Program-made: the position numbers and the translations under genes
The notes under the pieces: generated by a model
What the model was told of the DNA's origin: nothing
The model's input: the letters and a program-made list of their open reading frames with translations, nothing else
Databases searched by the model: none
In this document: positions 63,879-64,000 of the stretch, in pieces
How positions within the stretch are numbered: the first letter of the stretch is position 1
Layout: each line of letters begins with the position of its first letter
Assembly (NCBI GenBank): GCA_945861785.1
Contig: CAMAWD010000021.1
Coordinates: forward strand, 1 to 64,000
Length of the DNA: 64,000 nt
Direction of reading: 5' to 3'
DNA from: Rhodoferax sp. OV413
Lineage (GTDB): Bacteria; Pseudomonadota; Gammaproteobacteria; Burkholderiales; Burkholderiaceae_C

Positions 63879-64000
63879 TCAGTTCTTGAACGGGAAACGG
63901 AAGCCAGCGAGCAGCGCCTTGCACTCTTCGTCGGTCTTGGCCGTGGTAGTGATGCTGATATTGAGGCCGCGCAAGGCGTCGACCTTGTCATATTCAATCT
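63879..64000 (-). CDS. rplE: 50S ribosomal protein L5, C-terminal part only
   Basis: The last 39 codons, cut by the window edge: [39 protein letters not shown] and a TGA. The [15 protein letters not shown]...FPF tail is the L5 family C-terminus. It lies 8 bp upstream of the rpsN start, as expected in the spc operon. Confidence 0.95.
   Translation of the reverse strand, partial: IEYDKVDALRGLNISITTTAKTDEECKALLAGFRFPFKN

Overview
The window is GC-rich chromosomal DNA from a beta-proteobacterium of the order Burkholderiales, most likely the Comamonadaceae or a close relative. This rests on the character of the ribosomal proteins, RpoA and SecY, the short overlapping operons, the B12-dependent fused mutase IcmF, and the mix of Bug-type receptors and acyl-CoA enzymes. 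I cannot name a genus from sequence alone. The window is gene-dense and mostly ordinary metabolism and housekeeping, with several patches where accessory genes have decayed.

Layout. 0-8.1 kb: NodI-type ABC ATPase and AMP nucleosidase, a beta-lactamase-fold serine hydrolase, an atypical SDR, glutathione reductase and an M48 lipoprotein protease. 8.2-11.1 kb: threonine dehydrogenase (tdh) plus kbl (threonine to glycine), next to a dead Bug receptor. 11.1-16.1 kb: dispersed repeats, a GNAT, CreA, a frameshifted lipoprotein, an ornithine cyclodeaminase-family enzyme and gshA. 16.2-18.6 kb: a scar joining a truncated HNH nuclease to a truncated DUF4143 ATPase, then hicAB with a palindromic operator. 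18.6-33.6 kb: a DmpA-type peptidase, a Fic protein, an M14 carboxypeptidase, an SDR and acyl-CoA ligase pair, an aldehyde dehydrogenase and DbpA, a second dead DUF4143 ATPase, an SDR, a metallo-beta-lactamase lipoprotein, a CorA-like cytosolic protein and a TehA/SLAC1 channel. 33.6-34.97 kb: a gene graveyard (alpha/beta hydrolase, IS21-like end repeats, the start of hsdR, a headless parE) with one intact antitoxin, parD. 35-43.1 kb: icmF with a LiuR-like palindrome, a sulfur module (two YeeE/YedE half-transporters and a persulfide dioxygenase-rhodanese fusion), coaX, a decayed DUF2817 gene and an M20 amidohydrolase. 43.3-45.3 kb: a molybdopterin oxidoreductase. 45.5-55.8 kb: a methylated-amine block (MttB-family methyltransferase, GcvT-type dimethylglycine/sarcosine dehydrogenase, heterotetrameric sarcosine oxidase soxBDAG) interrupted by vapBC. 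55.9-64 kb: initiator tRNA and the distal spc and alpha ribosomal operons (rplE to rplQ, including secY, infA and rpoA), all on the minus strand.

How it fits together. The methylamine block suggests stepwise demethylation of a quaternary or tertiary amine to dimethylglycine, sarcosine and glycine, with one-carbon units passed to tetrahydrofolate. The threonine pair feeds the same glycine pool. The sulfur module handles glutathione persulfide, and gshA and gor elsewhere in the window make and reduce glutathione. The decayed TA and restriction genes suggest that defence cargo was gained and then lost in at least three places. I did not find a convincing new system. The best leads are the interrupted methylamine cluster with an MttB lacking a visible corrinoid partner, the deletion scars, and the RNA hairpins in the alpha operon, including a terminator-like hairpin between rpsK and rpsD.
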